Translations under genes and position numbers: made by a program
DNA from: Holacanthus passer
Lineage: Eukaryota; Chordata; Actinopteri; Pomacanthidae
Length of the DNA: 64,000 nt
Direction: 5' to 3'
NCBI GenBank assembly: GCA_025331565.1
Contig: JAFREQ010000015.1
Coordinates: 2,418,001 to 2,482,000 of the forward strand
The notes under the pieces: model-generated
The model's input: the letters and a program-made list of their open reading frames with translations, nothing else
What the model was told of the DNA's origin: nothing
Databases searched by the model: none
In this document: positions 12,601-26,300 of the stretch, in pieces
How the letters are laid out: each line of letters opens with the position of its first letter
Numbering within the stretch: position 1 is the first letter of the stretch

Positions 12601-14548
12601 ATTTTTTCAAATACAGGAAGCTGGTCAGAAACAGTCTCTAAATTAGATCTAGGGAAAACTTGTGGCCTTAACTTGATTTTTGATTTTGAAGTACACAGTC
12701 ACTGTGTTTTGGCCGTGTAGGGTAGTTTCAGCTACTTTTAGAGCCAGAGACAAAAACATGAGCGCCACGAGTTTACATGATGAGGAACATTGAAGTCACT
12801 GTCTGGGAGTACAATAAAAGGAAAAAACACTAAACAAGTAAAAAAAAAAAAAAAAAGTCACACAAGCAGACAGAGTAATATAAAACACATTCATCCAGGA
12901 AAGATCAACTTGTTTACTATGTTCTCCCAGAAGAGCAGAGAAAAACGGGGCGAATGAAGTCACTTTAATAAGAAATTGCTTGCCTTCATTTGAGGTCAAA
13001 AAACGAAAACAGATCTTGTTAACCCACTGTATGAGCGACTAACTTCTGCTTTTTTTCAAGCTAATTCACTCTCCTCATGACATGATTCTTAATTAATAGC
13101 ATATGTGGCAGTGAGTTTATTTAAAGGGGGAGTAACCCTCTCCCAGCTAATATAATAATAATAATAATGTAAAGGTATAGTCCATTCACTTCATGAAGTA
13201 GACCAGAAGTGCTTCGACTCTGTGGTTTGCAGGAGCCTATCATGCCAGCCTGGGTTTTGTCTGTGTCTCACATGCAATGGAACAGTCTTGTAAAGGATCA
13301 TTTTCATACACAGCTGCACCGAAATCCTACACACTTTATTATTCTTGGGCGAGGGCTATCTAAATGTGTCAGGAATTTCTGTTGATGAGCAAAATCGCAC
13401 TGGTTGGGTCTTTCTTTGCTTTACTTTAAGTCTCCTGCCTTGGTTGAGACGTTACAACATTTTTATTTCCATCCTGGTTTTTGTTCTTTCTCTTGAGTGG
13501 GGAGCAGAGTTCCAGCTGAATTTGCAAATCTTTAACCTTTGAAAATTAGGCCACTGGCCCACCTGCAGCTGTTTTCCAAGTCAGTGATTATTATTTTGTT
13601 ATGGTTGGCCTGCGAAGTCGTAGCTGCTCTAACTTTTACCTTGACTGTTGTGGATTTTTGTGACTGAATGGAAGAATAAATAAATGTAAAATAATGGATG
13701 GATGGATGGATGGATGAGTCACAAACTCATTCTTTCACTCACTCACCTTCAGCACTGAAGTTTCTCTGCGGAGGTTTCTGAACTTCCAGGGTGCCACTTG
13801 TGGGTGACGGCCCAGAGCGAGAGCCCCTCTCTCGGGCAAACCCTCGGGTGTTGTCCGTCTGGATCTCGTTGGTGAAACGTGGCACGTTAACAGGAATGTT
13901 CTCAGGCACCACCTGCACAAGTGGAGGTCCCAGTGGCGACTGATCGTGCCTGCGGCTGTAGACCTGCATACAACGCTCCTCCAGCGCCCCAATCAGCACT
14001 GACTGGTTGTTGACTACAGCGGACAGGGCTGCGTACTTGGCCTCCAGCTCCCTGTACCTGGAGGTCAAGCGCAGCGACTCGGTGGTGGCGTTGAGGATGC
14101 GTGTCTCCAGCTGAGCTAGCTCCAGTGAGTTGTCCCTCTTCCGGATGATTTCGTGCAGCAGCTGCATGTAGAGCTGGGTCACTCTGGAGTTCATGTTCCT
14201 GCTCTCTTTCCTCAACAGCTTCATCTCATTCACCAAGTTGCCGTCCACATCCACCACCAGCTTCAAAGTCTCCATCTCCCGACGCTGCTTTGACAGGAGG
14301 TCACGCACCGCGGCCACATCCAGGCGTGTCACCCGGTCCTTGTCGGTCGAATAACCGCGGGCGGCACAGATGGGTCCTGTGATCTTTTGCTCAGGCACCA
14401 GGAAGGTGTAAGAGCACTTCTTGGCTTCTCCGTTGGCCTCTGGAGCTCTTCGTATCCGGGAGAGGATGGGGTGCTTAGTGAGGGCTTGGCTGTTGCTCCA
14501 GAAGGACAGACCAAACAGGATGAATAGGCTCCACGTTCCAGTTCCCAT
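9688..14548 (-). CDS. angptl1: Angiopoietin-like protein 1, secreted
   Basis: Four coding exons on the minus strand, 14548-13747, 12337-12144, 11056-10786 and 9875-9688, join in phase to 1455 nt, giving 484 aa; human ANGPTL1 is about 491. Residues 1-22 form a signal peptide (MGTGTWSLFILFGLSFWSNS). Next come KKCSYTFLVPEQKITGPIC, typical of ANGPTL1 rather than ANGPTL2, and a coiled coil (about 85-200) containing the very conserved LLRKESRNMNSRVTQLYMQL. N-glycosylation sites NATT and NNQS are present. The C-terminal fibrinogen-related domain starts at GPFRDC and carries GGWAVIQSRRDGSINFFRNW, NGKQFTTLDRDKD and HKGGWWYNSCGQANLNGVWY. It ends MLIRPID and a stop. The ATG at 14548 is chosen because the open frame upstream of it has no other ATG. 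Teleosts may carry two copies, so an a/b suffix is not assigned. The protein is secreted; the receptor is not predicted. Confidence 0.93.
10059..10105 (-). repeat. Retroelement-like tail
   Basis: AAGATAAGATA followed by TTCCTTTATTCATTCC and CAGGGAAATT resembles the 3' terminus of a fish non-LTR element in minus orientation. It lies in the last intron of the angiopoietin-like gene. Very short and diverged. Confidence 0.35.
13693..13716. repeat. (ATGG)n microsatellite
   Basis: Six tandem ATGG units in angptl1 intron 1, about 30 bases past the exon 1 donor. Confidence 0.8.
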
Positions 14549-15758
14549 GGTTCCTCCTCTCTTTATCACCAAAAAAGCTAAAGATCTATAGAAATGAACG
14601 AGAAGTGAGACTGTTTTACTTAAGGAAAATATATTGTCTGTTGATCAATTGCAGGATGGATTGCCATGAAATTGGCTACACACATTCATGCCCCCTCAGG
14701 ATTCATTGTAATCACTCTGGTGATCTACTGACTTTTCATATGGTGCCATCATCAGGTCAGGTTTGGTTTATAACTAAATAGTCGCACAACTACTCATATT
14801 GTGCCTCAACTGTACTTTGTGTTCATTTGCAAATGTTACCATGCTAATGTGCCTCATAAACTATGATGGCAAACATTACACCTGCTACCTCAAAGCACCA
14901 ATGTGCAGAAATGCAGCCTCACAAAGTTAAATGTTTCCTAAAACAGTTTAGTTTAGTAAACGTTCCTCAAAGAGAAGTAAATTGTGCATTTGTTTAGGAC
15001 TATTTTCAGGCACAGAAAAACATTAATTTGGTGGGTTAGGAGTGTTGAAGGTCCAAGAACCAAACTGACTCAAAATAAACTACATGTTCATCACACCAAA
15101 GAAAGATGTCACCCAGTGCAACAGTGTGGCTCATTGTTGGGTTTTTGGAAGTTAACAGTGGAAGAATACTGCAGAGGATTATGCAACATCAAGCTTTGGC
15201 TACACAGACAAGACTTGTTAGTAGGATGAGTTCATTGTTGGCTGTGCTCTTTTCATTGGCTTTGTTGACAATAAGAAAAATATCAAATGTCACTGGACTT
15301 GTTCTTTAATTTGGTCCAGGTATGCATAAAGATGTTTCCTTTTTGTTACCCCTCATTTTGTAATTTTTGTTCAATTTCCTACCAGATGTTTTCCTTTCTC
15401 CTCTAATCCATTGTAATCCAATGTAACCACTGTGCCTGTAAACCTTAAATAGTCAAGGAGCATCTGTTGGCATCACACAGGAGAGAGCTTCCAATCAAGA
15501 GCCCTGCTGAATTATGGAGTAAGTGAGCATTAAAAGCGAAAACCAGCAGACTGTGGCAAAGGCGCAGCTGGTTTCACATATCAAGCGCTGCAGACAGCCG
15601 AGCTCTTGGCGAGATGTGCCTTTTGGTGCGCTTGTGGTGGAGTAACAGCAGTGCCACCCACCTGCCACAAATCTGTTATCGTAACTCACATTTTCAATAC
15701 TTTCCCTCATGAGTTCTCTTTCATTACAGCCCTCACCACATCTGTATCAGGTGTCGGG

Positions 15759-15781
15759 GTGTGTGTGTGTGTGTGTGTGTG
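15759..15781. repeat. (GT)n microsatellite
   Basis: Uninterrupted GT dinucleotides in the intergenic region. Confidence 0.9.
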
Positions 15782-18068
15782 CTGGGATCTGTTTTTCATA
15801 TTTCTGTGGATCTCCTGGCTCCTTCCTAGAACCTCCCATGAGTACCTGCACTCGCTTATGTGGAAAATTAGTGTATGTTAAAAAAATGTCTGACAAGATT
15901 TGACTGGGAAAGAAAATATTTGTTTGAGAATGGAGTTAATGTGGCCTTGGATGGCGTTGGAAATATCATTTTAATGGGAGAGCATCTGCTGCCAGTCCTT
16001 GATGGATTCATGAGGTGTTGAACGGCAGATAGCAGTAATGAATAACATGGTAGGAGCCAGCAGGTGGTTATCATTGGCCTCACTGACTCATTTAACTTCT
16101 GCCATTTCTGTCTTGCTGTTACAAGTAGATACATTAGAATTTGGTGAGGAATAAAAGAAATTGATGTGCTCGAGGAGCAGCAGGGGGAGCAGGAATCCCT
16201 GGTTTATGAGTAATGTTTTCTGGAGTCTATTTTTGGAATGGAAGCTTGTGTTTTGATCTTATTGGTTTTGACAGCACAACGAATTGAGCATGGGTGGGTG
16301 ACGTTCAGAAATGCATGCTAAGTGAAAGATCCCTCATTCCATATTCAATAGCGAGGCTTGGATCTGGAAGTGGAGTTGATGGTGAGCCAACTTCAGGCTG
16401 ATTTTGGCTGTCGGGCCAAATCCAACCAGAAGGCAGTCTGGTGGATATGGCCAAGGAGGTTAAGTAACCTTCATATAACACTTCTGACAGGCACACAATA
16501 TGACCGACTTCACGGTGGAGCTCATCAAAACAAATCTGAGGAGTATTTTAACAGATGGCAAAGAAGCAGAATTAAATGAGTCCAAGACATAGACAGCAGG
16601 GGCTTTGAATCATTTCTGTGGTCTCCTCTTGATGTTTAGTTGCACTGAAGAGTCCTGACCACATTTAATGGGACAGATCCCAGAGCATTACCTAAACTCA
16701 AACTGCTGCTGTAGCAGAATAGTAGTCTTTTATCATTGTCACAGGGAAAAAAAAGCCTGTTTGTCTCGAGGGAAATGTATAACATCAAGTATTTGTGTTT
16801 TCATAAGGCACAATGATTTATTGACTTAAAGAAAGTGTCTGAGCCAACAATAAATTTTAATAACTGGCATAAAAGTTCAAATGCCCTGAAGCCTGCATTT
16901 GAGCTTTAGCACATTAAGAAGCTGGAGTTTGTTTTGTAACAGACCATCTGAGGGCAAAGGAAAAGGCATTTTAAGGAAAACGGGCCATGTGTCAGGGCTC
17001 AGAAACACCTTGGCACTGTCAGTCAGTTATTACCCAGAGAGGACTTTTTCCCTGTCTTTCCGTAATCACAAGTCATCTCCTTCAATAGCTCGGTCTCAGC
17101 AATTGGCCCGTCTGCACGTCTCCAACCCCGCAATATGAATCTCACAGGCCCTCGATCTGACAGGAGTGACAGTGTTTACACAGAGGCTCCTCAGCCAGGG
17201 CTGTGAATCTCATCGGCAGCTATTACCACCAGGTTTCTCTCAGTCGTTCACACCCTGCTGGTCTTCATCAAGTCAGCCTCGGGAGCCATGATTTTTTTTT
17301 GTTGACTTATTAAACGGGTGTTTTCTTCTTTCCTCCCTCAGAGCCAGACCCGACCAGATTCAGCTACCTCATCTATATTAATGCAATCCTCGCAAACCAG
17401 ACAGGTCAAACTTTTGCGGTGGCTGGTTTTCCTCAGCTCAGAGGATGCCAATCGGCCCACTGACTCTAAGTGGTGCCACTGAGCTCTAACTGTCCACTAA
17501 GATCCCCAATTAAAAGATTTTCTTTTACTCTAAACCCCTCAAAAAGCTTATCCCTGGGAATACCGCATTTGCCTCCCATACTTTCCCTCCAACTTTATTT
17601 CAACATACAGCATGAATGTATTGCAAGTCAAAAAGTCAAAATTTTTCCAGTCTAAGCTTGTTGTGGCTTTTGTTCTGGGCCAGCAGATTTTTAGGACCAT
17701 GCCGATTAGCCCACAAGTTATTCTGATGGTGCCACTGATTAGGTCCGTCTGCTGAGGGGACGATATGATGCATGAGCTTTTGTACATGCTGAATATGATG
17801 ATGGGGTTTACAGCATGTTAAAACAAATATAAATTGATAAATGCTTGCTTTAATTTCAGCATCTTACAGCCATTCCATGGTTCTTTATAAAGAATGGATG
17901 TAATCTAACTTCATCGTTCTATATTGCCTTTACATACTTATTTATTTATAGTGATGAGGAGGAAAATCAAAAGTTTCAGCAGTTTGAATACTTTTCCACA
18001 GCATAACGACATACAAATGTCATGTTAATATCATAAATAACCTGATCACAGGAATGAAAAAATCTTAC

Positions 18069-18160
18069 CTGTGTCAGTGAGTTGAGTCAGCGGTTCAGGA
18101 GGTGCAGGTAAGCCCCAGCTTGGTGTCTCAGTTGTGTTTCTTCTGCAGGTTCATGCTCTC
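18069..18160 (-). other. Candidate 5' UTR exon of angptl1
   Basis: On the minus strand a stretch ends CACTGACACAG followed by GTAAGATT, a near-consensus donor at 18068. The angptl1 coding exon begins right after an acceptor at 14586 and needs an upstream exon on this strand. Distance and orientation fit, but the left edge of the exon, its promoter and the splice are all inferred, and the upper coordinate is arbitrary. Confidence 0.3.
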
Positions 18161-18804
18161 CATTCTCCTCCTCTCACTCTCAGTCCCTCTGTCTTTGCTC
18201 TCATTGAGAATGCAGGCCCGCATACAGCTCTGGCACAAGCAAACACCATCCGCTAGGAGAACAGTGGAGGGTAGTCCATGTACAGAAAGAGGGAGGCCGA
18301 TGGTGTGATTTTCTCTGTAGTCTGAGCCGAGGGTAGGCTTGGCCCTGCCTTCCTCCTCTGATGTCATGTAAAGTTTGGGAAGAAAAGAAAGACTCCTCCT
18401 AATATAAGGTTTCACCACAAATGAAAAACTAAGCCATGAACTAGACTGGCTGGGAGTCAGCAGGAGTGTGGAAGACGCTCACACTCCCAAATCAATCTAG
18501 CTGTCATCATTTATCTCTCATAAGGTCTTGTTTACGAGGATATATTGTCTCCCACACACTACTTGTCTTGCAGAAGTTGCTGTCATGCACATTAACTCTC
18601 TTTTTTCTTTCTTTCACATACATCTGTCAGCTTCATTCAAACGACTGCTATTTCTCATAGTCTAGTTATTCTTCCTCGCAAAGCTGTTTCCTATCAACTC
18701 TAATCTAATGACTGAGTGATTCTGGCGATCCGGTAGCTTTTATATATCAAACAGAAAGGCCTGTTTTGGATGTGAGCGTTTCTCTTGTGTTTGCTCCATA
18801 TATG

Positions 18805-18806
<2 letters not shown>

Positions 18807-18836
<30 letters not shown>
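18807..18836. repeat. (GT)n microsatellite
   Basis: Fifteen GT units in the intergenic region. Confidence 0.9.
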
Positions 18837-18837
<1 letters not shown>

Positions 18838-19901
18838 TCTTGCGGCAATCAAAGAGCTATTGGCAGCTGTGTTTATTTGGTTATGAGGACAATATGCAGT
18901 GGGCTTTGCAGACAAAAAGAACGCCCCTCAGCTAAATGTTTTGGATGGAGGAGGAAGCACAGGCTTTGATGCATGGGGATTCTCTGCGTGGGGAGAAATA
19001 CTTCAGCATGTGGGAGGACAGATTTGCTCATGAGCAATCGAGGCAGGACGTTCATAATGTAGTTATAGAAGTGCATGTGTGTGACCCTTACATGTATGAG
19101 AAAATGTGTTTACGTATGTGTGATTGATAGTGTGTGTCTCCGAGGTGGTCGCTTCATATAATCAAGGTCATCCAATTTATATCAATTATATATAATAGAA
19201 CATGTCCATTTGGATGGAGCTGTTGTTGAAAGAAGCACAAAAAACACATTCTGGGCTAATTCAACCTGTGACTGGAAAATCTTTATCTGCGTCTGCACCA
19301 CATTTAAGAAGAACTACTCTAGATCAGTGTTTCCCAACCTGGGGGTCGGGTACACCGAAGGGGTCTCATGATAAACCTGAAGGGTCCAAAGGAGATTAAA
19401 GAGATGAGAAAGAAAATTTCTTGTACATCAAATTGCGTTTTTCTGTTTGACAAAGTTTTGCTTCTTTCTGGTGACATGTGGGATACTTCCACCTCTTCAA
19501 CTATATAAAAATTAACTCCTAATTCAGGTACATGTTCTGAGTGCCGAATTGCGTCTTCATTTTAAACAGGATTTCAACAAGACTTCCAAGCTACGTTTGT
19601 GCTCTCATGTCCCAGTAGACATTTCAGCAAAGCAAGGTCTTCTCCACTTCATGCCAGTGTGCTCAGATGAGGTCAGAAGTTAGTAAAATAGTTTAGATTT
19701 TTTTCATGCACGAAGTAGAGTTTGGGCCTTTTAATTCAGGGATTAATTGTATCAAAAATTCACCTTTCACTATATCGGACATAAGCTGTCACACTGGTTA
19801 AATGTTCAAATCAGGCTCTCTCTGTGAGCCCCTCCTTGTGGCTAAATGAGTTTATTACCACCTCCACCTCCACACTTGTTGCAGCTTCATTGGTTTAATC
19901 C

Positions 19902-19960
19902 AAGATAAGATAAGATAAGTTAGCTTTATTGATCCCCCTTCACTTGTTACAGCAGCTCGC
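19902..19960 (-). repeat. Retroelement-like tail
   Basis: AAGATAAGATAAGATAAG then GCTTTATTGATCCCCCTTC and ACTTGTTACAGCAGCT. This is the clearest copy in the window of the fish non-LTR/SINE 3'-end signature, in minus orientation. A (GATA)n run follows at 20004-20030. The body of the element cannot be delimited by eye. Confidence 0.5.
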
Positions 19961-20119
19961 AGAACAGGCAAATTGAAATATAGTACTCAAAAATAAAGTG
20001 TCATAGATAGATAGATAGTTAGATAGACATAAATAGGCAATTAATAATAGTAATAAACAGCAATTAAAACTATATTAGCATGAATCAACAAGCTAGCATA
20101 CCTTCAAACAAACCCTCGG

Positions 20120-20142
20120 TGACGTCAGGCGTACCGACCAAT
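20120..20142 (+). promoter_or_regulatory. zyg11 promoter: CRE palindrome and CCAAT box
   Basis: TGACGTCA at 20120-20127 and CCAAT at 20138-20142 lie about 200 bases upstream of the zyg11 start codon, in a locally CpG-richer stretch without a TATA box. The 17 bases CTCGGTGACGTCAGGCG around the palindrome recur at the ipo13 promoter. A TSS between 20150 and 20330 is inferred. Confidence 0.55.
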
Positions 20143-20337
20143 AGGAGGCGGTCAGCCGGTGACACATGACACTTGACGGTCAGCAGCAGCGTCTGTAATC
20201 AAAACAGAAGATTTCATAATTTTTTGTTAGATTTAAAGGGAAGAAATGGATTAAAACAATGACGCCCTTCGGTTTGAAAATCCGCTGAACGACGTGTGAC
20301 TGTTATTTCTTTAAATTTTGCTGTGGACTTTTCCAGC

Positions 20338-23300
20338 ATGGTGAGTTTGACCCCCGTCCCCTTCTGTCAAATGTTGCCTGTGTTTTGTTTTGGTGAACTT
20401 TGCGTCAGTGACAAACCTGCAGCCTTTATGTTGCACCGCTCTGTAGGACTTGTAAGGAATTGCTTTTGTCCACTGTGGCCTGCAGAGAGCGGCTGGATTA
20501 GGTGATTTAACCGGGCTTTACTTGTGTGCAGTGTCTCATCTGTTGGGGATAAAATTAGACTCCTGCAGCGTTAGTGATCCTGTGTCACTGTGGATCTGTT
20601 GAGCCCCTGAGGAAGAAGCCTGGGAGACAACTGTCAGGGCATATGTGTGCTCTCCAAATGTATTTGATGTAAACCATGAATAAACAAAGACCTGTAAAAC
20701 ATATTTAGGATGTTATTGCATTGATATATGACACCCTGTGCAATAAAGAATTATTATTAATACTATTTATTGTTATAGAATTATCTCTGCAATGTGCATG
20801 AACTGACCTTTTAAAATGACTGCACTTGTGCTTACACCTACATTATGATCACTGTAATCATCCAGTGATAGGACTCTTCTGATTACCTGTGGATGTGTTG
20901 CAGGATGCCGAGGGGCCCCAGACCCTATGTGAGCTCTGCTTGGCTCAGGTGTGCAGCAGCCTGGATGCTCTGTGCAGCAGGCGAGAGGACGGCTCCATGT
21001 GCCTCAGCTGGGCCCCTCTCTTCCCACAGGAGATGGTTGACCAGTTACTGCATAAGATGGCGACTAAAGGTAGATCAGGAGGACGGAAAAGGCTCCGACA
21101 ACATCAATATCACCGATGGTCTGAGGGCAGCTGCAGTTGACAAGTGATAGTAGTTCTTTAGGACAAATAAACTGACACCACTGATAAACTTGTGACCTTG
21201 GTAATAATTCTTCAAACACACAACTTCCTGTAGTAACAAAAGTTACTAAAAAGGTCAAAATGGAATCCTGATTTAGAAAAAGTTGGGGCATTGTGTAAAA
21301 CATAAATAAAACAGAATGTGATCATTTGCTAATCCTTTTTGCCATATACTCAGTTGAAAACAGTACAAAGACAATATATTTACTCTTTGACCTCATCAAG
21401 TTCATTGATTTCTATACATATCTGCTTATTCTGAATTTGATGACAGCAACACGTTTCAAACAAGCTTGGACGGGAACAACAAAAGACTGAAAGTTGTGGA
21501 CTGATCCAAAAACACCTGTTTGGATCATTCCACAGGTAAACAGGTTCATTGGTAACAGGTGATAGTATCATGATTGGGTATGAAAGGTTCATCCTGGAAA
21601 GGCTTAGTCATTCACAAGCAAGGAGATTAATACATGGGCTCAGGAACACTTCATAAAACCGTCTGTAAACACAGTTCAATTTAAAATGATTGCATTCTGT
21701 TTTTATTTACATTTCACACTACGTCCCAACTATTTTGGAATCAGGGTTGTATCATTATCCTTAACTTACCCTATCATCAGATGATTCATTGGTTCACAGT
21801 GTACTATGCCAGGCTGAAATGGTGGGAAACGTCTATTCCACAAACATAAATGTGGTTAAACTTATGCTACTTTTCCTACTACGTCCCTCTGTTTGCTTCT
21901 CTCTACAAGGCATATTGAATGACACGACTGTCGGGATTTTCCGAAACTGCAAAGAGCTCCGCCTGCGCCGAGCCTCCATCCGCTGCTGTCCGGTGTCTGC
22001 AGAAGCTTTTCTCCTGGCCCTCTGCCCTCACCGGCTCCAGGAGCTTGATGCCTCCTGGGTCTCTGGGGGCCTCACTGGAGCAAACATCATCTCAGGCTTG
22101 GCCTCCAACCCAGAGTGCAGATCCAGCCTGCAGAGGCTGTCCCTCAGTGGGCTACAGCTGGACTGGGGGTCTCTTGGGGAGGATAGAGGCGCCTGCGTTG
22201 GCTTTAGCTCCTTGCAGGGCTTGAGGACAGTTAACCTCGCCAACACAGACCTGACTGACGCTGTCCTTGAGGATGTCTGCTCTCTCCCTCAGCTGGAGAC
22301 CCTGGACATCTCCTGCAGTGCCGTCTCAAACCTTACCGCCCTCCTCCACTGCAAGAACACCCTGAGATCCTTGATGGCCCACCGGCTGCGGCAGCTGGAT
22401 ATGTCACCTGCCAGGTTGCTCTTTGTCCTCAGCCAGCTTCACGCTCTCCGGCACCTTGACTTTTCAGACGACCATATCACTATGGACAGTGACGGGAGTG
22501 ATGGGGACGAGACAGTGCAGCAGCTTCTGGAGGGGAGTCCCCAGGTCCTCCCTTACCTTGTTTCTCTAGATATCTCTGGACGAAAGAGAGTCAGTGAAGC
22601 AGCCATCAGAGCGTTTGTGGAGGCCAGGGGTGGACTGGTCTTCTTGGGCCTGCTAGCCACCGGGGTTAGCTCCTGTGATGTCCTGTCTTCACAGAAAAAC
22701 CTAAGAGTAAGGACTGTCAGGACACCAGAGAATGTTATGGGTAGACACATGAGCTTGACTCTCACATAAGTTTCTCATTTGTCTTTGACTTGAGGCTCTG
22801 TTTGGATATGTACTGAATACGCCTGCTGCATTTTCTGTCTCTCTGACGGTGTTGATCTGCTGTGTGTGTTCAGGTAACTGGAGAGGCTAATGAGAACCAG
22901 GTGTGCGAGGCCCTGAGAAGGTACAGAGACCGTGAGTGTTTCATACAAGAGGCCCTCGTCCATCTCTACAATCTAATCATTGACATTGACAAACCACGAC
23001 CAGATTTGCTGAAGGTACTATGGTTAGAGTTGCTCTTTGAACCATAATTGTGATTTATTACAACACAGGTCTTATTTTTGACATTTCTGCCATCATTTCT
23101 GTTGGTTGTGAATAGTCAGAAAAAACTGCTCGGATCTGGAATGCCGATGACATTTCTAAAATAATGTCCAACGAGTGAAGGTTTAGAACTGATTATCTAA
23201 GACGCTTTATTTCAAGGAAAAACTGAAGGTAAGGGCGCTTAATATGTCACTAATAATCCCTCATTGCACAGGAAAACTGGGTGCACAAAAAATTAAAGCA

Positions 23301-26300
23301 GGAAGTTTGTAATCTGTCATTGATATTTAAAAAAGACAGTGGGTTATAGTTTTACGTTTCACCTTTTTTTCCCCCTCCATGTAAGTTTTGTTAACCTGGG
23401 GAATTGTAAAAAATCTGTGTGATTGTATGGCCGCTGGTGCTTCTTGCCTGCAAGGACCAATTTTTTTAGTGATTCAACGCATTCCACCACATCTCAGCAA
23501 TTCCAGAGTATGGTATTTTTTAATACAAATAGGAATGATGGCCACAACTATATATAAGATCCTGGATTTAAGAAGCTAGACTTATACTCAAATAGTTGCA
23601 TTGTAGTTTCTTATGATGTTTTGCTCAATATCTGCAAATAGTTTGTTTATCCTAAAACAGTTAAACAGGAAGTCTCACTGAGATCAAAATGTACAAAAGA
23701 CAATTTCCACAATAAAGGGAACAATTTGAAGTAGCATTCCAAAGGCTCACATATAATGTTTAGTCTAAAAAAAATGAATGCGATCTAAAAAAATAAATCC
23801 GATTTTTAAATGTAAAAGTGTTTGTTACTCATGTCCCTTGTAAGGAGCAGATTTTTTGAACGTGCTGTATCACTGCGTTAAAATGTTTGTCAACCTGACA
23901 TTATAATTACTGTATTTAGACGTGATTGTGAAGAGGAGGTAAAGAGGCAGTTTCTGGTGGAGCCGTAGAGATAAATACTACAATGAGCTTCACAGCTGGT
24001 TTAGTGAGTAGCTTTAGGAGGTGGGAGGTTTACTCACTAATAATATCTGGGAGATGCCCTGTCCCATCACTGTCCTCTGCTGATGGAGTTTAAGCCAAGT
24101 AATGATGGGTAAAAAAGGACACCTGATGGTAGTTGAAGAGGGAGATCATACATCATTCCCCTCACACCCCATAATTTAGCCTTTTCTGCACAGTTTAAAA
24201 TCCCAACCGCAATTACAAACGGTTTCTTACTCTGAAGCACATGTGATTACGACATAAACTTGTTGTTTCCTGTAGCTGGTGCTGAGTGGGATGCAGAGCC
24301 ACCCAGCCTCTGTGCATGTCCACCTGGTGGCCACGGCGTGCGTGTTCAACCTGACCACTCAGGATCTGGCAGAGGCCATGCCCATCAGCCTGCTCAGCTC
24401 CACTGTCACCCAGCTGCTGTACGCCATGAAGACCTTCCCCAACCACCAGCAGGTCAGGGGATATGCTCGATGTCTCCGATTGCACGTCCATAATGATGTC
24501 ATGTAGTTACACAACAGTGAATCGTGGCGCAAGATGGTTCTGTTGCTACCAGCTGGCTTGTCATTTATCAGATTCTCAGTTACTCCATAATACCTCCTAC
24601 CCATTATTCAATTCATGAACTCTTTCCGTCTCTCCAGGTGCAAAAGAACTGCCTGCTGGCACTCTGCAGCGACTACATCCTTCAGGATGTCCCTTTTGAC
24701 AAGTTAGTCTACTTTCTCTCAGCTATAATATGACGTATGAGCCCAATACCATGCAGCAGCCAACACAAACTGCACTTGTAGCGTGGCACCGTAGTGTTTT
24801 TCCAACAAACCGTGATCCAGCTAAAATATACAGTATTTTCTCTCCCAAGAAATATTCCCTCCAGATGTAACAGTGCAGACCTGAAATCAGTTTTTCCCAA
24901 AGCTTGTCTGTACATCACTGGTATATTTTTGTAATACTGTGTTCCTTATATCCACGCTGTGATCATGGTTCAGGTATTTAGCGGCCTCGCTGGTGATTAA
25001 CTGGCTCAGCAGCCATGAGGATCCGACCCTTCAGAGGATGGCTGTGGCTGTCATCTCCATTCTGGTGGCCAAGGTCAAGACTCCTCTCACTTACTGTGCA
25101 TTAGCGTGCTGCAGGAAAATAGTATGGCACCTGTTAGTCCCACCTGTTAAGAGCCCTGTGCCTCAGTCACCTTTGTGACACTAGTTTCATCTGCCAGCTT
25201 TATACTTTCGTTTGGTCCTGTTAAGTGGGGCAATAAAAGCACTGTTTTGTTCTAGTTTGACATTTAGGAAAAATGGTTAAAGATGCGCTCATCTTGTTTG
25301 CTTTATTTGCAGCTGTCCACAGAGGAGACCGCTCAGCTTGCCAAGGACGTCTTTATTATGAAGGTACATTTACATTTTTGGAGTAGTTAGTTTCCAACTT
25401 GCACAACTTCCCCTGCTTAGCACTAGATATGCATGAATGTATTTCTAGTTCTCTCTCTCTCTCTCTCGCACCCCCTCTCTGTCTTTCTCACCTGCTATAC
25501 TTTCCATTACCTACCCGCTGTGTACACTCATTTACTCACTGCCACTGTCGGCCCATTGCTCCACGCACTCGTCCTTCTCAGTTTACTGCTCTCCGTTATT
25601 CAATCACCTCTCTATTTTTCCCTTTGTGTATGTAATCAAGATTCTCTTTAAGCTTCAGTTATTTTTGGTTACATCTGGTGCCACTTATTAATAAACAAGC
25701 AAATTAATCCAGCAGTTAAATTTGATACTGCTGAAGGATGTCTCTTGTATATCTACAGTTGTGTAATGTATATTCTTTTTTAATTCTTGGCTGTCTTACA
25801 CTCCTCATCCCTTTCTATCATCCCCCTCTGTCGCTGCAGCAGCTGCTGGCTATTGTGCAGCAGAAAGCCATGGTGGGAGTGGTGGACTCCACTCTGAAAT
25901 TTGCCCTGAGTGCTCTGTGGAACCTGACAGATGAGATGCCCACCGCCGCTCGAAATTTCATCGAGTGCCAGGGCCTGGAGCTGTACGAGGAGGTTCTGGA
26001 GGTAGAGCAGCCCCCAGAAAAATACACTGATAGACACATTAGCACAGAAATGTACCCACACAGACGGTCACATACACACAAACATTTTTTCCCCTTATAC
26101 TGTCCCCTTTTTTTGCATTGCAGTCCTACTATGCTGAACCTTCCATTCAGCAGAAACTTCTTGGCCTCCTGGTGGGTTCAGTGTGTTTATATGTGCCGTT
26201 ATTAGTTCAGAATGTGTTTTTGGATTATGTGTCACAGCGCTGCATGTTTACAGCTTACTTAAACTAAAACGTCATGCAGTGTTGTCATGCAACTTTTGTT

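Larger units (their letters stand above)
14586..20100. other. Intergenic region / upstream of angptl1
   Basis: No coding gene recognised. Open frames are at most 96 codons and overlap on both strands. Contents seen: GT microsatellites at 15759-15781 and 18807-18836, a possible non-coding first exon of angptl1 ending at 18069, a hAT-like end at about 19324 (CAGTGTTTCCCAACCTGGGG), and a retroelement tail at 19902-19960. The acceptor of the angptl1 coding exon is the AG just right of 14585, preceded in minus orientation by a pyrimidine-rich tract, so the 5' UTR must continue in a separate exon somewhere in this stretch. Confidence 0.55.
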
